A DNA stretch of 64,000 nucleotides from Erodium maritimum (GCA_963921825.1 OY997591.1:56645031-56709030); one strand, 5' to 3'. Positions 43,612-56,301 are shown, numbered from the stretch's first letter. Translations and numbers: made by a program. The notes: a model not told the origin generated them from the sequence alone.

Positions 43612-44243
43612 CATTGTTTTGCCCGTTGGATTTACTATATCTGTTCTCGTCTTCTCCTCTACCGTCTTCCATGGTTTCCACAGATCTGCCTAGCCTAAAC
43701 ACACTGGGCAATAACAACCCCTCCAACGTGACGATTGGTCCCAATCCACCTACGACCTTCCACCCGATCTCGCTCCTCGAGACGCACCGTCCCGTTAGGC
43801 CGCCACTAAGGTTATCGCCCCCGTCTTTTGCACCACCGCCTCTGTTTCCACCAGCACCTCCGCCACAAACATGTCCAACGCATCCTCCACGAGCACGTCT
43901 AATACATGTGCCGCCTCCACCTCCTACGGTACCTCCGCCGCAAGCCAACCTACTACCTTAATTGTACCCGCTTCCGCTGCATACCCTACACCATGTGCCG
44001 CCTCCACCACTCAGTGCAAGGATGCTCCATCCGCATCCATTGGATCTGGAGTCTGACACCCCCGAGGTGTGTATGGGGACGCACATCTCGCCCTACCGAG
44101 GTCGGTGTCAATCCGACATTCTACACCCCCCTCCCGTTTCTTGGTGTTCTTTCTTGATGCTTGGTAAGATATCCCGTGCATTTTTAGATTGAGACATGAA
44201 ACTAATCTCATGACACTCCCGTCTACTACTATAGTCGTCATAG
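43612..44243 (+). other. unassigned region with a proline-rich open frame
   Basis: The first bases complete the hydrophobic segment of 38853-38947. An overlapping open frame, 43614-43961 (115 codons), encodes a Ser/Pro-rich product with runs such as PPPLFPPAPPPQ. TGTGCCGCCTCCACC occurs twice (about 43909 and 43996). No family was recognised and no ribosome or splice context supports it. It may be a fragment of a host gene or of an older element. Confidence 0.3.
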
Positions 44244-44619
44244 TGACGAGTGGGGATGACTAAGTGTCAAATCCCGCTTTTATGCGCATCAGTACACAAT
44301 CATCAAGCAATAGTTAAAACGGTTAAGTACAAGTCGAACCCATAGGGAGTAAAGGTATCAATAATATTTTGCTAAAACCCGGGGACATGGGTTGTCACAT
44401 CCACTCCCCGAAAGGAAAAAAAGGGCAAAAAGTAAAATAGTTGTTTAAGTTTAGAAAGAAATATAATCTATATACACGCTACCACCTAAGACACATAACA
44501 TTTGATTCACACAAAGAGTCAGGCAAGGGTACAAGTAAACACGAATTCCAATTAATTCATGGCAATGTTTAATGATCGGTGAAGTTGATAAATTCTTTCC
44601 TTAAGGTCTTTGAACACTT

Positions 44620-45385
44620 TTTTTTGACGAAAAGCGGGAGGCATCAATTTTATATGTCAATCAAAGTGATATACGTACAATATGATGAAAGCGCACAAGC
44701 AAACGATAAAATTACAGACTCCAAACTAACACGCCTATAATATAATATTACCGAAACTCCCTACTAGAAAGCACATAGGACGCCCTAGAACGTGCAAACA
44801 CGTGCACGTCAAAAGTGCAACAACGTGCACACCAAACCGTGCCACATAGCGGGCACACCAAATAGTGCAACTAGTGCACACAAACCGTGCAACTAGTGCA
44901 CACCCAATCTGCACCAAGTGCAGTTATTAAAAAGAAATAAAAACGAAAGGAAAAAACCTAGCTGAATCAGAGTCGCCCCCGTCTGACAAGGGACCTTGAC
45001 CTGAGGAATCCAGAAAATGCGAACTCCAGATCCCCACTAAAGGTAATCGTTCAGGCCGGATTTGCAGCGTGACGAGTCGCCGGAGCTGCCCACCACCGCT
45101 CAGACCCACCTTGCGAGTCTGTTGGCACCAAAACAGCATCAGTCTGAGACGGACACAACGCCGGAACACGAAAATTCGGCGCCGGCCCGTCCTTGAGAGG
45201 CGAGGGGGAAAGCGGGGGTACAAGGGGGGCGGGGTTGAAGCCGAGGGAAAACGGAGCAGAAAGTCAAGAGGACCTACCAGCGACGTCCATGGCCGGAGAC
45301 CATGACATCACCGGTAGGAAACGGAGATCTCAAAGGGCGGTCTCAAAGGGGCGGTGGCTAGGGTTGAATAGATCAAAGAGTTCTG
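44620..45385 (-). mobile_element. short LINE insertion (LINE 4), 766 bp
   Basis: GGTCTTTGAACACTT (44605-44619) and GGTCTTAGAACACTT (45386-45400) are a 15-bp target duplication with one mismatch. The uninterrupted form exists at about 57128. A T-run at 44618-44625 marks the tail. Inside are GTGCAC-rich tandem repeats (about 44790-44925) and a GC-rich part resembling a LINE 5' leader. No complete ORF is present. Confidence 0.8.
44790..44925 (-). repeat. GTGCAC-rich short tandem repeats
   Basis: Loose units of about 20-25 bp are built from GTGCAACTAGTGCACAC and related forms. Each contains the palindrome GTGCAC. Confidence 0.6.
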
Positions 45386-46403
45386 GTCTTAGAACACTTC
45401 AGTTCCTATGTATGCGATATCATGAAATTAACCTCATACAAGTCACGGGAAGAGGGCACAACACCATTGCACAGACCAATATGTGAACCACCAGTCATTG
45501 AAAAGCAATAATAATAGGGTGTAGTTCAATGATCTAGAGCATAGATCGATCAATCCTCGAACAAGACATAACAACAACGAATGCTTGTTACTCATGCTAC
45601 CAACTACCACAAATAGAGATAGTTACACCGCTCGACGAATCTACTCAGTTATGCCTAGTTCACTTCCTAATTTCTGAAAGCCCCAAATCATACCAATAAC
45701 ATCACCAACATCAAATTAACCATTAAACCATGCATCAACTTAAAGGAAATCATCATTTACACAATACCCATGACCAATGATTCAAATCTAAGATCATGAA
45801 GTCCAAATCCTACCAAAAAACCTAACTTTACAAGAAAACTAGAGAAGGGTAGAGATTAGAATTGAGATTGAGTTGAGAAACCCAATCGAAAACTCCTTTA
45901 GCTTGCAAACCCACCATCTCCAACTATCGAAAGCTTTAACACATGAAAATGAGAAGTTCGAGATAGTGGGAGACTTCATGAAAGCTTGAAACTTCCTTGG
46001 ATCTTCAAAACTATGGCCTCAAGTGGTAGAAATTCGCTCCAAGATGAAGAGCAAGCAAGGACCTTGAAGAACACAAGAGAGAAAAAAAATTGTTGAAATT
46101 AAATTCTCCAGAAAAAAATATGTCCGTAAAAATTGTTCTCTACTCATATACATATACATGGCAACAAAGGAAAGAAAATAAGTCTGAACCTCTTCTCAAG
46201 CGAGTTGGAGGAGACTAAGCTGTTAAGAGCGATCCGGTGCGGGCAACTAGTGCAACTGCGTCTCAGATCCCACGGAGGCGAGTCGAAGTCAACTCACGCG
46301 GGTGGACCATCGGATCCAGAGCGAGGGCGGGTCAGCAAATCCAAAAACGGTTGGATCTCGGGCACACCGTACATGGTGAGGCTACGACACAGTGGAGTGA
46401 AAC

Positions 46404-48134
46404 TGTTGGAATTCTAGGGAGCAAAACACATTGGAAATTTTTTTTCTTAGAATAGCCTCAGGATCCATGTAATTCCGAGTAAACCGGCAAAAATTTTTTT
46501 TTTAAGGAGAGATTACCTCTTTCAATTTTTCAGCTTGATTCGAGCAGGGACCAACTTTCAGCTCGTATATCTCAACAACGAACCGTTGGAATCCAATTCC
46601 TTCTGTTCATAATGAAGACCAATATGTTTAGAACGTTCACTCCAAAAATCAGCAAGATTGGACCTCGTATGAACCTCCGATCGGGCTCTTCACAGTAGCT
46701 GGTCGGACAGATTCTGGGCAGAAAAATCTGCCCAGATTTTTCTTCTCTTCTTGCAAACAAACAACACCCGAAACAAATGGATTTGGCTTGAGTCTTCAAG
46801 ACGCATACGTATCCTCTTGGAGGAATCAAAGACACGTAGTTCTTGAACAATCATTCCCAAAATCGTTTGTGTGCTAGCACAAGATGAAGAACACTTCTTC
46901 CTCTCTTTTTTTTCTCTACTCGTTTTTCTCTCTACACTTTGAGAACCATTCTCAATACACCCTTGAAAAATCTGATTTTTTTTCTCTTGTTTTGCATGTA
47001 TATCTAACCCCCAAAAGTAACCACCTTATCCTAATCCGAAAATCCAACACATGGCATTTCAAAACATGACTAGTGGAGACAATTTAGGAGTAGCGAGCAT
47101 GCAAGATAATCATCTTTTAATTTCTGAAGTTAAATAGTTATTTTGCATTTAAATTGCCTAACATAATCTCATTACATTAGTAATTGAAAAACAAGTTAAT
47201 GAATAAATAAATATTATATCGAACATAATATTATTTTATTCACTTAATGGACTTCCAAGGTCTTATACGATTTTGGGTTTGTTGTTGGTTGCGACCCTAT
47301 AGGCTCATACAGCGTTTGGTAGTGGGCCCGAAACCCCGTTCCGTCCACACGCCATAGTTGGCCTCTAGCAAGGCATTATGATTACCCAAACGTGTATGAT
47401 GATCGTCAATCCGGCTTAACCTTTTACCGCTAATATTTTAATCCCTTTTTCATCGATATCTCGATCGAATAAGGCATAAGACCGTCATCCTTATTTTATT
47501 CGATCTTTGTTTCTTGATTCTAAGTAGACTGTAAGTGATAACTCTTTATCAAATCACATGGCCATGCATATCCGCAATCTCACTCATCAAGGGGCCAAAC
47601 GATATCTCTCATATTTACATGAGTGACAAATCCCTTATCAGTCAACCACGTCTCTCACATAAACAACTATGTATCCAACAACAATCTTTATTGTTGCCCG
47701 GTTAAAGACAACCAAGACACACACCCACCTATGTAGAAACAATGATGACTAAAAGGTCAAAGGACTTAAGCCATATTACGGTACTGAGAAATACTCATGA
47801 CAGTTCCTATGTAGTATTCTCACAGCGGGTCATCCAATGCCAATTCCCTAAATGACATCTATGATTTGGCTTCATATCCAATATGTATGATCAGTAAAAC
47901 GTGATCATCAACCAACATCATACTAGCCTTAGTATATTAGTAAGACCAGGGATCAATGAAATAATACTCTTTTACTTCTAAGAGTTTTACTATCAAATCA
48001 CGTATTTGATGATCTTAGAAAGAGTCGATTATTCACGTTATTAACATTTCACAAATGATAATAGTAGTGCTAATATATTACTGAAATGATAATGCCGCCA
48101 ATGATCACGATTGGCGTAGGGCACAAAACCAACA
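46404..48134 (-). mobile_element. probable copia solo LTR, 1.73 kb
   Basis: On the minus strand it starts TGTTGGTTTTGTGCCCTACG and ends TTCCAACA, with TGTTGG/CCAACA inverted termini. Flanks are GAAAC (46399-46403) and AAAAC (48135-48139), one mismatch. No coding sequence is present. The copia assignment rests on terminus style and inner sequence type. Confidence 0.6.
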
Positions 48135-48416
48135 AAAACAGCTAACACTTGGTCCACTTTTTAATTTAACACTTTAATCGCTCGTACCCGTTTCGTATGT
48201 ACTCCGATCAACCTCGTTCTTACGCTGATATTTTTCTTTTTTCGCGGACTACAAAATGAGACTAGTGATGAGTATATTTGGAACACTTGAAAAATATCAA
48301 CAACGAACGAGGTTTTGCACATATATAAATAAACACTAAAAATATAAGACGAGACACAAACAAGATATAAAATATATGGAAATGGTCAAATTAGATAGGA
48401 AAATTTAGGCTCATCA

Positions 48417-49572
48417 AGTTCCCCCATACTTAAACCTTGTTCGCCATCGAGCAAGCTAAAATATAACTAAGATAAGTACCAAGGTAAACCCGATGATATA
48501 AAATTCCCTAGACGGATCTTGGCGGGTCTGAATTATTGAAAGCAATAAGTAGATGCATGTGCTGACTAAATTAACCGGAATAAAATATCTCAAGCAAAGG
48601 CACAAGCAATTAAAAGACCCAAAATCTACGACTCAAACAAAGCGTATGCTTACAACTTGGATTTATTAACAATATTGGCCTAGAGCTCGCTAATGGAGTG
48701 ATATCCCTCATAATTTCTCTCCACTTCCCGCTAACCATTATTTACTTCTTGTAGATTAAGAACGTATATGCGGTGGTTTACAAAATAAAATGAAATGACT
48801 AGAAAATTTTCAAGCCTCCCTACCATCATCATTTAGACATTTTCTCTCTCTACCCTAACATACTAGCGGTACTAATCAAGAGCATACATAGACTCATTCA
48901 CAAATCACACGATCGGGTGTTGTCATGCAATTACATTGTCTTAGGACTGTGTGAATTGTAAACCCATCTAGTTCCTTTACGAGTCAAGTGGTCGATCAAA
49001 GTTTTATTTGGTTATTTCGATTACGTGTAGAAAACTTTGGGTCACTAATATAGGTTGGGGGGTTCACCTTTTATTAAGCTATGAATAATTCAAGACATGA
49101 GGGTCTCCATCTGCAAAGAGATCCGCCGCAGCCCCTAAAGCCTTTGCTAATACACAGATTTTATTAGATACCCTTTCCCCGAGACTTATACTTAATTCCC
49201 CGTGCACGGTGTGGTGATTTTGAAAAACTTGGTACTATAAACGCACAATGGGACTAACCACTTGAACTCGACTAGATTTATAACTTACCAAAACACACAA
49301 TTTGTTCCCTCAACAATAAGCATGTGAACTCAATACTTTCTTAATGTGACAAGTGAAATAAGTCTACTATCTCATCATTAAACCCGCTATAGGAAAAAAC
49401 CAAGATAGACCAGGCTAGTGATGATAAAAAGAATTGAAAAGTTCATCATCATCTAGCATCTCATAATCATTTTGTACCCGAGTAAAGCGATAAAACATAA
49501 ACACAAGATAAGGCTTCTTAATACTATCAACGGTAAATCCTTCATTGATTTCTCAAAACCTCAAATGATTAA
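48417..49572. other. non-coding internal region of the Athila/Tat-like element (part 1)
   Basis: No open frame above 60 codons and no gag or pol motif. Copia 2 interrupts it at 49573 and it continues at 56307-56763. Confidence 0.5.
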
Positions 49573-49889
49573 TGTTATAAAACGATAGGAAATAAAACGA
49601 AATAGATCAAAAACCAAAACACGGAGAACACAACAATATCACGTGGAAAACCCCTCCAAACAACGGAAAGGAAAAAAAACCACGGGCGCCAACCAGCAAA
49701 ACTTCACTATATGGAGAGTGTTTACACAATGCCAGGGATTTACACTGATTCAACTTATCCCTCATGGCAGCTTACAGATGGTGTTTATAGGACTGGTGTA
49801 GAGATACTTCCTACACAATAGGGAAATAAAAAATCCCTACAATTAAGACCCAATTTAGGAAATAGTGCATAAATTCCCTAAATTGATTA

Positions 49890-52800
49890 TGTAATAACCA
49901 CTCCCGGTCAACGCTAGTCAAACCTGCGAAAAACAGGAAAATTTAAAAAATTTAAGACAGACACTCAATTGGACCTAAATATGACCTCGAGGGTCATACC
50001 GGACTTAAGTTGACCCCGATATCGACCAAAGTGAGTTCCGGGGGACTCAGGGCAACTTTCTGGCCAATTTGGGAAATGTTGACTTTTCGTTGGAAAAGTC
50101 AACCGAGCGACGTTTTGGTCCATTCGAGGACCGTTTTGGATCCAAAAAGCTTTGCCGTCGTCGCAGCGGTCTTAGTTGAGCCATTTCCTTGTAGCCCGTA
50201 AAGTTTTGTGATTTCTTGGAAAAAGTGTCCGTTCGGGGCCTGAAACGTCCAAATTTCGCGAATCTGATTGGAAAATATCTAGTAGATATTTTCCCAAAAA
50301 GGTGTGGGACCCATTTTGCCACTTGTCCAACAAGTGGTGGTGTTAGGTTTTGGACAAGACAAGAGGACAACCCCATAAGGGGGTTCGGCCACCACAATTT
50401 CAAAAAGAAAAAAAAGAAGAAAAGGAGTTAGTTTTAGAAAGAGAAAGAAGAGAGAAGAAAGGGAGAGAAAGAGAAGGGGGTTTGGGTTCTTGCTACTATT
50501 CACGAGCATCCAACCTTTGAATCGTCTCAAAGCTAAGGGAATCGAGCTCACACCGTCTTCCTCTACGGTAAGCACCAAACCGATCTTCGTTTTGTCAAGT
50601 TCTAAAATTAGGTTTTGGTTTAAAACTAGTAGTTTAGGGTTGTATTGAGGATGGAGGATCGTTGGAGACGTTTTGGGGTGAAGAGGGACGTTTTCCGGTA
50701 ACCAGGAGCTTGGGGGGAGCTCCGGCCACCATAGAGGGTGGCCGGCCGGCCATGGGGTGGCTGGCCGGAGCTAGGGCCGGCCACCACCATGGTGGGACGG
50801 GCCCATTTGAGTCCTAGCCACCCACGGCCATAGTTGGCCGGGTGGGGCCCACGTGCTCGTGTTTCGTGTTTGGGTGGTTTAGAACGTTACCCGGGTCATT
50901 AATCTACAACCGGATCGAAATTTGGATTTAAATTGTAAAAGTTGTAATTGACGGGTTTGGAAACTTGAAACGCTAATTAAATTTCTCGGAAGTCGGAATT
51001 GGATTCCGTCGAGTGCATAGGAACCCTTGAATTATTCTAAGACCGTAGAAACGAAAACGGGAATTTTTGGAGCCCCGGAAGGGCGTTTCCAAAACCCGGG
51101 TAGATTCGCCATGTCGTGCGAATCGGGCTTTTCCGGGTCCATTATCGAAAATGTCGAGTAATTGGGAAGTTTGGGAGTGATCGACATTGTCGGGGTTACT
51201 TTTGGGCGTCAAGTTTATTAAATTCCAGTTTATGTCTGCGAACTTAAGGGTACTTAAAATTGTGTTCTTTTAGATCGTGCTGCAGACCGAGGGAAGGGAA
51301 AGCTAGGCGAGTGACCGAGATCACGCCGGAGCTTAGTTTTGCGCTTTTGGAGAAAACATACGAGGTAGGGAAAAGTAGCCGGATCTCGGCCCTGACTAGG
51401 GAAAGTTAACAGTAGAAATGCATGTGACACTTGGGTGTCGTGGGTTAATTAAGTTTATCGAATATTAGAAAGGCATGCGACACCGGGTGGTGTCGTATGA
51501 TACGGGAACGTATCGAACATTAGAATTGCATGTGACACTTAGTAGTGTCGTAGGAGCAGTGAGCTTTCGTTATTAGAACTACTTGAGGCATTTGGTTATG
51601 CCCGGAGGTTGATTGTGAGTCTATTGATATTAGAACTGCTGGAGGCATTGGTTATGCCCGGAGGTTGATTTGTGTAGTTGTGTCTTGGGTGGCCATGAGA
51701 GCCCATACTTTATTGTTGTGTCTTGGGTGGCCATAAGAGCCCGTACTTTACTGTTGTGTCTGGGGTGGCCATGAGAGCCCGTGTTTTATTGTTGGTGTCT
51801 TGGGTGGCCATGAGTGCTTGTGGGGTTGTTGAGCCCATGAGTTACTGTTGGTGTGTCTTGGGAGGCCGTGAGTGCTCGTGGGGTTGTTGAGCCTGTGGGT
51901 TACTGTTGGTATGTCTTGGGAGGCCGTGAGTGCCCGTGGGGTTGTTGAGCCCGTGAGTTACTGTTGGTGTGTCTTGGGAGGCCGTGAGTGCCCGTGGGGT
52001 TATTGAGCCCGTGAGCTGTTGTCGGTGTGTCTTGGGTGGCCGTGAGTGCCCGTGGGGTTGTTGAGCCTGTGAGTTGTTGTCGGTGTGTCTTGGGTGGCCG
52101 TGAGTGCCCGTGGGGTTGTTGAGTCCGTGTTTTACTGTTGGTGTCTTGGGTGGCCATGAGTGCCTGTGGAGTGTTGAACCGGTCTTGTTGTTGTTTGTTG
52201 AACTTTGCTTGTGATTGTGATTGTGGTTGCCTGAGGTTGGAAACCTGACTTTGTGTCGGGGAAGTTGCGTGGTGTGGCTAGCCTCCCGACAGAGGTCGGG
52301 GGTAGGGGAGAGGCTGTGGGCTAGCCTCCCGAAAGGGATCGGGAGAAGGATTGCGAGGTTGGTGGTGTGGCTAGCCTCCCGACAAAGGTCGGGAGTAGGG
52401 GAGAGGTTGTGGGCTAGCCTCCCGGCTGTGTGTCGGGAGAAGTTTCGTGGGTTGCGCGGGTGTGGCTAGCCTCCCGATAGAGGTCGGTGGTAGGGGAGAG
52501 GTTGTGGGCTAGCCTCCCGAATGAGATCGGGAGAAGTTGCGCGACAGGTCGACCGCCTGACCTGACAGGGATCGGTAAAGGGCGAGAGAGAGAGGAGTTA
52601 CTGAGCAGCTAGCGTGCGATCCTTTGTGATCTTGTTTGGTGTGCGATCCTTTGTGATCTTGGGTGTTGCGTGGTTATCTGTCGTGTCTTTGGAGGAGGTC
52701 GCCAATCGTTGTGTCGGGTCTACATTACATTTCCGAGTGTTGAGTCGGTTGAGGAAAGTAACAGTGTGTGTGTGTCAGTCGGGTTACTTGAGTTTGGGGA

Positions 52801-53171
52801 TTGTAGTCCCTAGGGTTGAGTTGTTGTTGGTGTTACCGGCATTGTCTGCTAAGTATGTCGTAGTCAGTCTGTTATCCGTGGTGGTGAGCGAACGCTCACC
52901 CCTAGCTGCTTTTCCTACAGGTACTGGTCGCAGGTTGGACTAGGTGAGCTTCCGAAGCTTGAAGAGCTAGGAGCGGGAGTCCGGGTTTACTTTTGAGTCT
53001 AGCGACGTACACTTGTATTTTGTCCGCTTGTGGGACGTACTTTTGAGTTGTAAATAACTATTTTGTGTAACAATGGTGATTTTAAAGTGATTTATGTAAA
53101 AGGTTTCAAAATGTTTTATTGTTTTAAACGTTCGCGTCCCTAGTTCGGTTTACTGAAATTGGGGCGTGACA
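49890..53171 (+). mobile_element. solo LTR of gypsy family B
   Basis: It starts TGTAATAACCACTCCCGG, ends GGGGCGTGACA and is flanked by GATTA (49885-49889) and GATTG (53172-53176). At 3282 bp it exceeds the other B LTRs. It has an enlarged GTGTCTTGGGTGGCC array (about 51680-52170) and extra GGCTAGCCTCCCGA repeats (52255-52540). Hairpin at 50078-50103; GAGCG stem at about 52882-52900. Confidence 0.9.
52255..52540 (+). repeat. GGCTAGCCTCCCGA minisatellite in solo LTR B
   Basis: Six units begin GGCTAGCCTCCCGA and include GGTCGG or ATCGGGAGAAG, at roughly 43- and 50-bp spacing. The corresponding place in the other B LTRs (about 19090-19270) has different sequence. Confidence 0.8.
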
Positions 53172-53319
53172 GATTGGTAACCAAGCCACAAACTAGCTTG
53201 AATTTAGGTCAACTTCAACAAACTCCACCTTGAGAAAAATTCCTCCTTGTAGCATAAAACGGTAGACATCTCCCTGAACAAACAAAGAAAATACTTTCGG
53301 CACCAAACAACCACTACGG

Positions 53320-55854
53320 CTAAACAGTTATACTAACTAAGCTTGAGCAAAGCTCAAACTTAGCAACATGAACTAGCTTTGTCATCATATCTGCAGGATT
53401 ATCATGATCATGCTCCACCTGTTCAACACAACTCAAAGCATAATGAACAACGTTACATTGTTCAATTAAACGAGGGCGAGGACCTTTGTTTATCCTCGGT
53501 CTATCAGCAGCAATGAAATTATTTGTTTGCTTCAAAACAGGTGGTGTAAGCTGAACACCAATGTCATCATTATTTTCAAAAACCTCATTTACTTTGTCAT
53601 TCAGGTGCTCCACCAGCACGCTTATCCTCTATTGCTCATCATCAGAAAACTTAGTATCACCAAAACCATCAGAGGCATCTACAGATGAACTATCATTGAG
53701 CATGACAGCCTCATTAAAAACAACATTTCTACTTAGAAAAATTCTTTTAGTTTCAGGATTCCATAACTTATACGCCTTTACTCCTGAGCCATAACCAAGA
53801 AACACACACTTGATAGCTCTAGGCTCTAACTTTCCATTATCAACGTGTGCATAAGCAGTGCAACCAAAAACTCTCAGCAGTGAATAATCAGCAGGTGAAC
53901 CAGACCATACCTCAATAGGAGTTTTCTTATCAAGTGGAATGCTTGGTGACCTGTTTATTAAGTAACAGGCGGTGGAGGCTGCTTCAGCCCAAAAACGTCT
54001 GCTCATACGAGTATTAGAAAACATGCACCGAGCCTTGGAGATGATGGTTCGGTTCATGCGCTCAGCCACACCATTCTGTTGAGGCGTGGACGGGATGGTG
54101 TGGTGCCTTACAATGCCTTCGTTGCTACAATAGTTGTCAAAATCATTTAAACAAAACTACAAGCCATTGTCAATACGAAGCACTTTTACCTTCTTCTCGG
54201 TTTGCTTCTCCACCATAACTCTCCACTTCTTAAAAGCATCAAACACGTCAGATTTATGTTTTAGAAAATAAGGCCACCCTTTTCTAGATTAATCATCAAT
54301 AATAGTAAGCATGCAATTTGCACCACCAAGAGAAGTTTTACGGGAAGGTCCCCAAACATCAACATGCACATAATCTAATATCCCTTTAGTGGTATGAACG
54401 GAAGCATTGAATTTAACTCTCTTGTGCTTACCAAAAATGCAGTGCTCACAAAACTCCAACTTACTCATGTTGCAGCCATCAAGTAAATCTCTCTTGATCA
54501 ACTCTGTCATGCCATGTTCACTCATATGTACAAGACGCTTGTGCCACAAATTAGCTTTACTAGGTTCATCAGAAATAACAGCAGTAGTAGCAGAACCATT
54601 TAAAGTGCTACCTCTAAGAACATATAACCTTGCAGAATTCATATCACCTATCATGTGAACGAGAGAGTCTTTTGATACCTTTATAATTTTCTGTGAACCG
54701 GAGTACTTGTACCCTTCATCGTCAATAGTGTTGAGAGAGACGAGGTTTCTCGCCATGGTTGGTACATGTCTCACATCTGTCAATGTGTGTATCATGCCGT
54801 CATGCATCTTGATATCAACGGAGCCTATGCCCACAATCTCACATGGGTTGTCATCTCCCATACGCACCACATCTCCACTCTGCATAGACTTATAAGAACT
54901 GAACCAGTCTTTGTTACAGCATATATGAAATGTACATGCAGTATCAAGAATCCATTCATCATAAGCAGAAACACAGCCAACAAACACAACTAAGCAATCA
55001 CTATCAGAATTATCGTTGGAAACAACAGAGGCCTTAGCATCACCATCAGAATTGTTTTTCGGTTTGTACGAACCGTTTATTTTCTCCTTATTCTGAAGCT
55101 TATAACAATGTTCAATGGTGTGATTTGTTTTCTTACAATAATTGCAGAACTTGTCGCCTCCTTTGGACTTAGAACGGCCTCTCCTGCTCTTGCTCTTATT
55201 TTTGTTTCCATAGTTGTTGTTCCTCTGCCCGGTCCTCCCACGTACCTGTAGAGCTTCTCCCTTGGAGGATGATGATCCTTCTCCCTGTACCATAAGTTTC
55301 ATCTTTTCCCTCTACAAAAGAGCCTCATATACTTTTGCAAGAGTTAGTTCATCGCGGCTGAATAATATGGTATCTAGCAAATTTGCAAAAGAACTAGGCA
55401 ATGAGCATAAGAGTAATAGACCTAGATCTTCTTCATCATACTTTACCTCCATGGACTGCAAATCAGAAACGATCTCCCTAAACACCGTTAGGTGATCGAG
55501 TATAGAACCGCCATCTTGCAGCTTGTGCGTGAACAACTTCATCTTGACGTGCAACTTACTAGTCAGATCCTTGGACATGCAGATCGATTCCAACTTCAGC
55601 CAAAGCGCTGCTGCAGTTTTCTCCAGCAGTACTTCCTGCAAAATATTATTTGATAGATGAAGATGAATCAGAAATAAAGCCTTACGATCCTTACGCTTCT
55701 CCTCATCGGTCCACGTCTTTAGATAATTCTTGTTGAATCCATCCAGCGCATCATCAAGGTCAGGATGAGCTAGAACAGCCTGCATCTTTACTTGCTACAA
55801 AGAAAATCGTGTGGTGTAGTCCAACAACGGTAGATCGAATTTCAATGATGCCAT
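53320..55854 (-). pseudogene. copia 2 gag-integrase polyprotein without reverse transcriptase
   Basis: From the ATG at 55854 (MASLKFDLPLLDY) a single frame runs to 53320. Gag carries the zinc knuckle CNYCKKTNHTIEHC. Protease-like EWILDTACTFHI and a gag-pre-integrase region (LWHKRLVHMSEHGM, CEHCIFGKHKRV) follow. Integrase core pieces include the motif QQNGVAERMN and FWAEAASTACYLINRSPS. After the integrase tail, VVHYALSCVEQVEH passes straight into DNPADMMTK, the C-terminal end that normally follows RNase H, so the reverse transcriptase and most of RNase H are missing in frame. About five stops (near 55797, 55309, 54287, 54155 and 53627) break the frame, with no frameshift. Confidence 0.88.
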
Positions 55855-55884
55855 ATCGTCAAAAAACCTAGATTGAACAACTAG

Positions 55885-55896
55885 GCTCTGATACCA
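55885..55896 (-). other. primer-binding site of copia 2
   Basis: TGGTATCAGAGC on the minus strand, two bases from the 5' LTR end. Complementary to initiator methionine tRNA. Confidence 0.9.
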
Positions 55897-55898
55897 CT

Positions 55899-56301
55899 TG
55901 TTATTAAACGATAAGCAATAAAACGAAATAGATCAAAAACCAAAACGTGGAGAACAAAACGATATTATGTGGAAAACCCCTCCAAACAACGGAGAGGGAA
56001 AAAACCACGGGCGCCAACCAGCAAAACTTTACTATATGGAGAGTGTTTACACAATGCCAAGGATTTACACTGATTCAAATTATCCCTTATGGCAGCTTAC
56101 AGGTGGTGTTTATAGGAGTGGTGTAGAGATACTTCCTACACAATAGGAAAATAAAAAATCTCTATAATTAAGACCTAATTTGGGAAACAGGGTATAAATT
56201 GCCTAAATTGATTACTTGCTAATCAGGCCAAGACAATTCCCTAAATTTGGTTACTTGGTAACCAAGTCACAAACTAGCTTGAATTTGGGTCAACTTCAAC
56301 A
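55899..56301 (-). repeat. copia 2 5' LTR
   Basis: 403 bp, TGTTGAAGTTGACCC...AATAACA on the minus strand. It contains the same segments as the left copy either side of solo LTR B. Confidence 0.9.

Larger units (their letters stand above)
44244..48416 (-). repeat. LTR-like repeat L of a non-coding Athila/Tat-like element, split by two insertions
   Basis: Read on the minus strand it runs from TGATGAGCC (48416) to CTCGTCA (44244), so its termini are inverted. The left part matches the repeat starting at 56764 over about 1.1 kb (GATGACTAAGTGTCAAA, CACAGGGAGT-type and later blocks). It contains a LINE (44620-45385) and a copia solo LTR (46404-48134). The minus-strand sequence before 48416 is GTATGGGGGAACT, purine-rich as expected of a polypurine tract, so L would be the 3' LTR. 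The Athila/Tat label comes from general appearance only. Confidence 0.55.
49573..56301 (-). mobile_element. Ty1/copia element 2, RT-deleted, carrying solo LTR B
   Basis: The target duplication ATTAA is at 49568-49572 and 56302-56306. LTRs in plus orientation are TGTTAT...CTTCAACA: right copy 55899-56301 (403 bp), left copy 49573-53220 including the family B insertion. PBS and coding order place the 5' LTR on the right. The coding region holds gag, protease and integrase but no reverse transcriptase. Confidence 0.93.

Noticed and set aside
44735-44917. Cys-rich 60-codon open frame as a possible small secreted protein
   Set aside because: The cysteines come from the GTGCAC repeat within LINE 4, with no conserved spacing or signal context.
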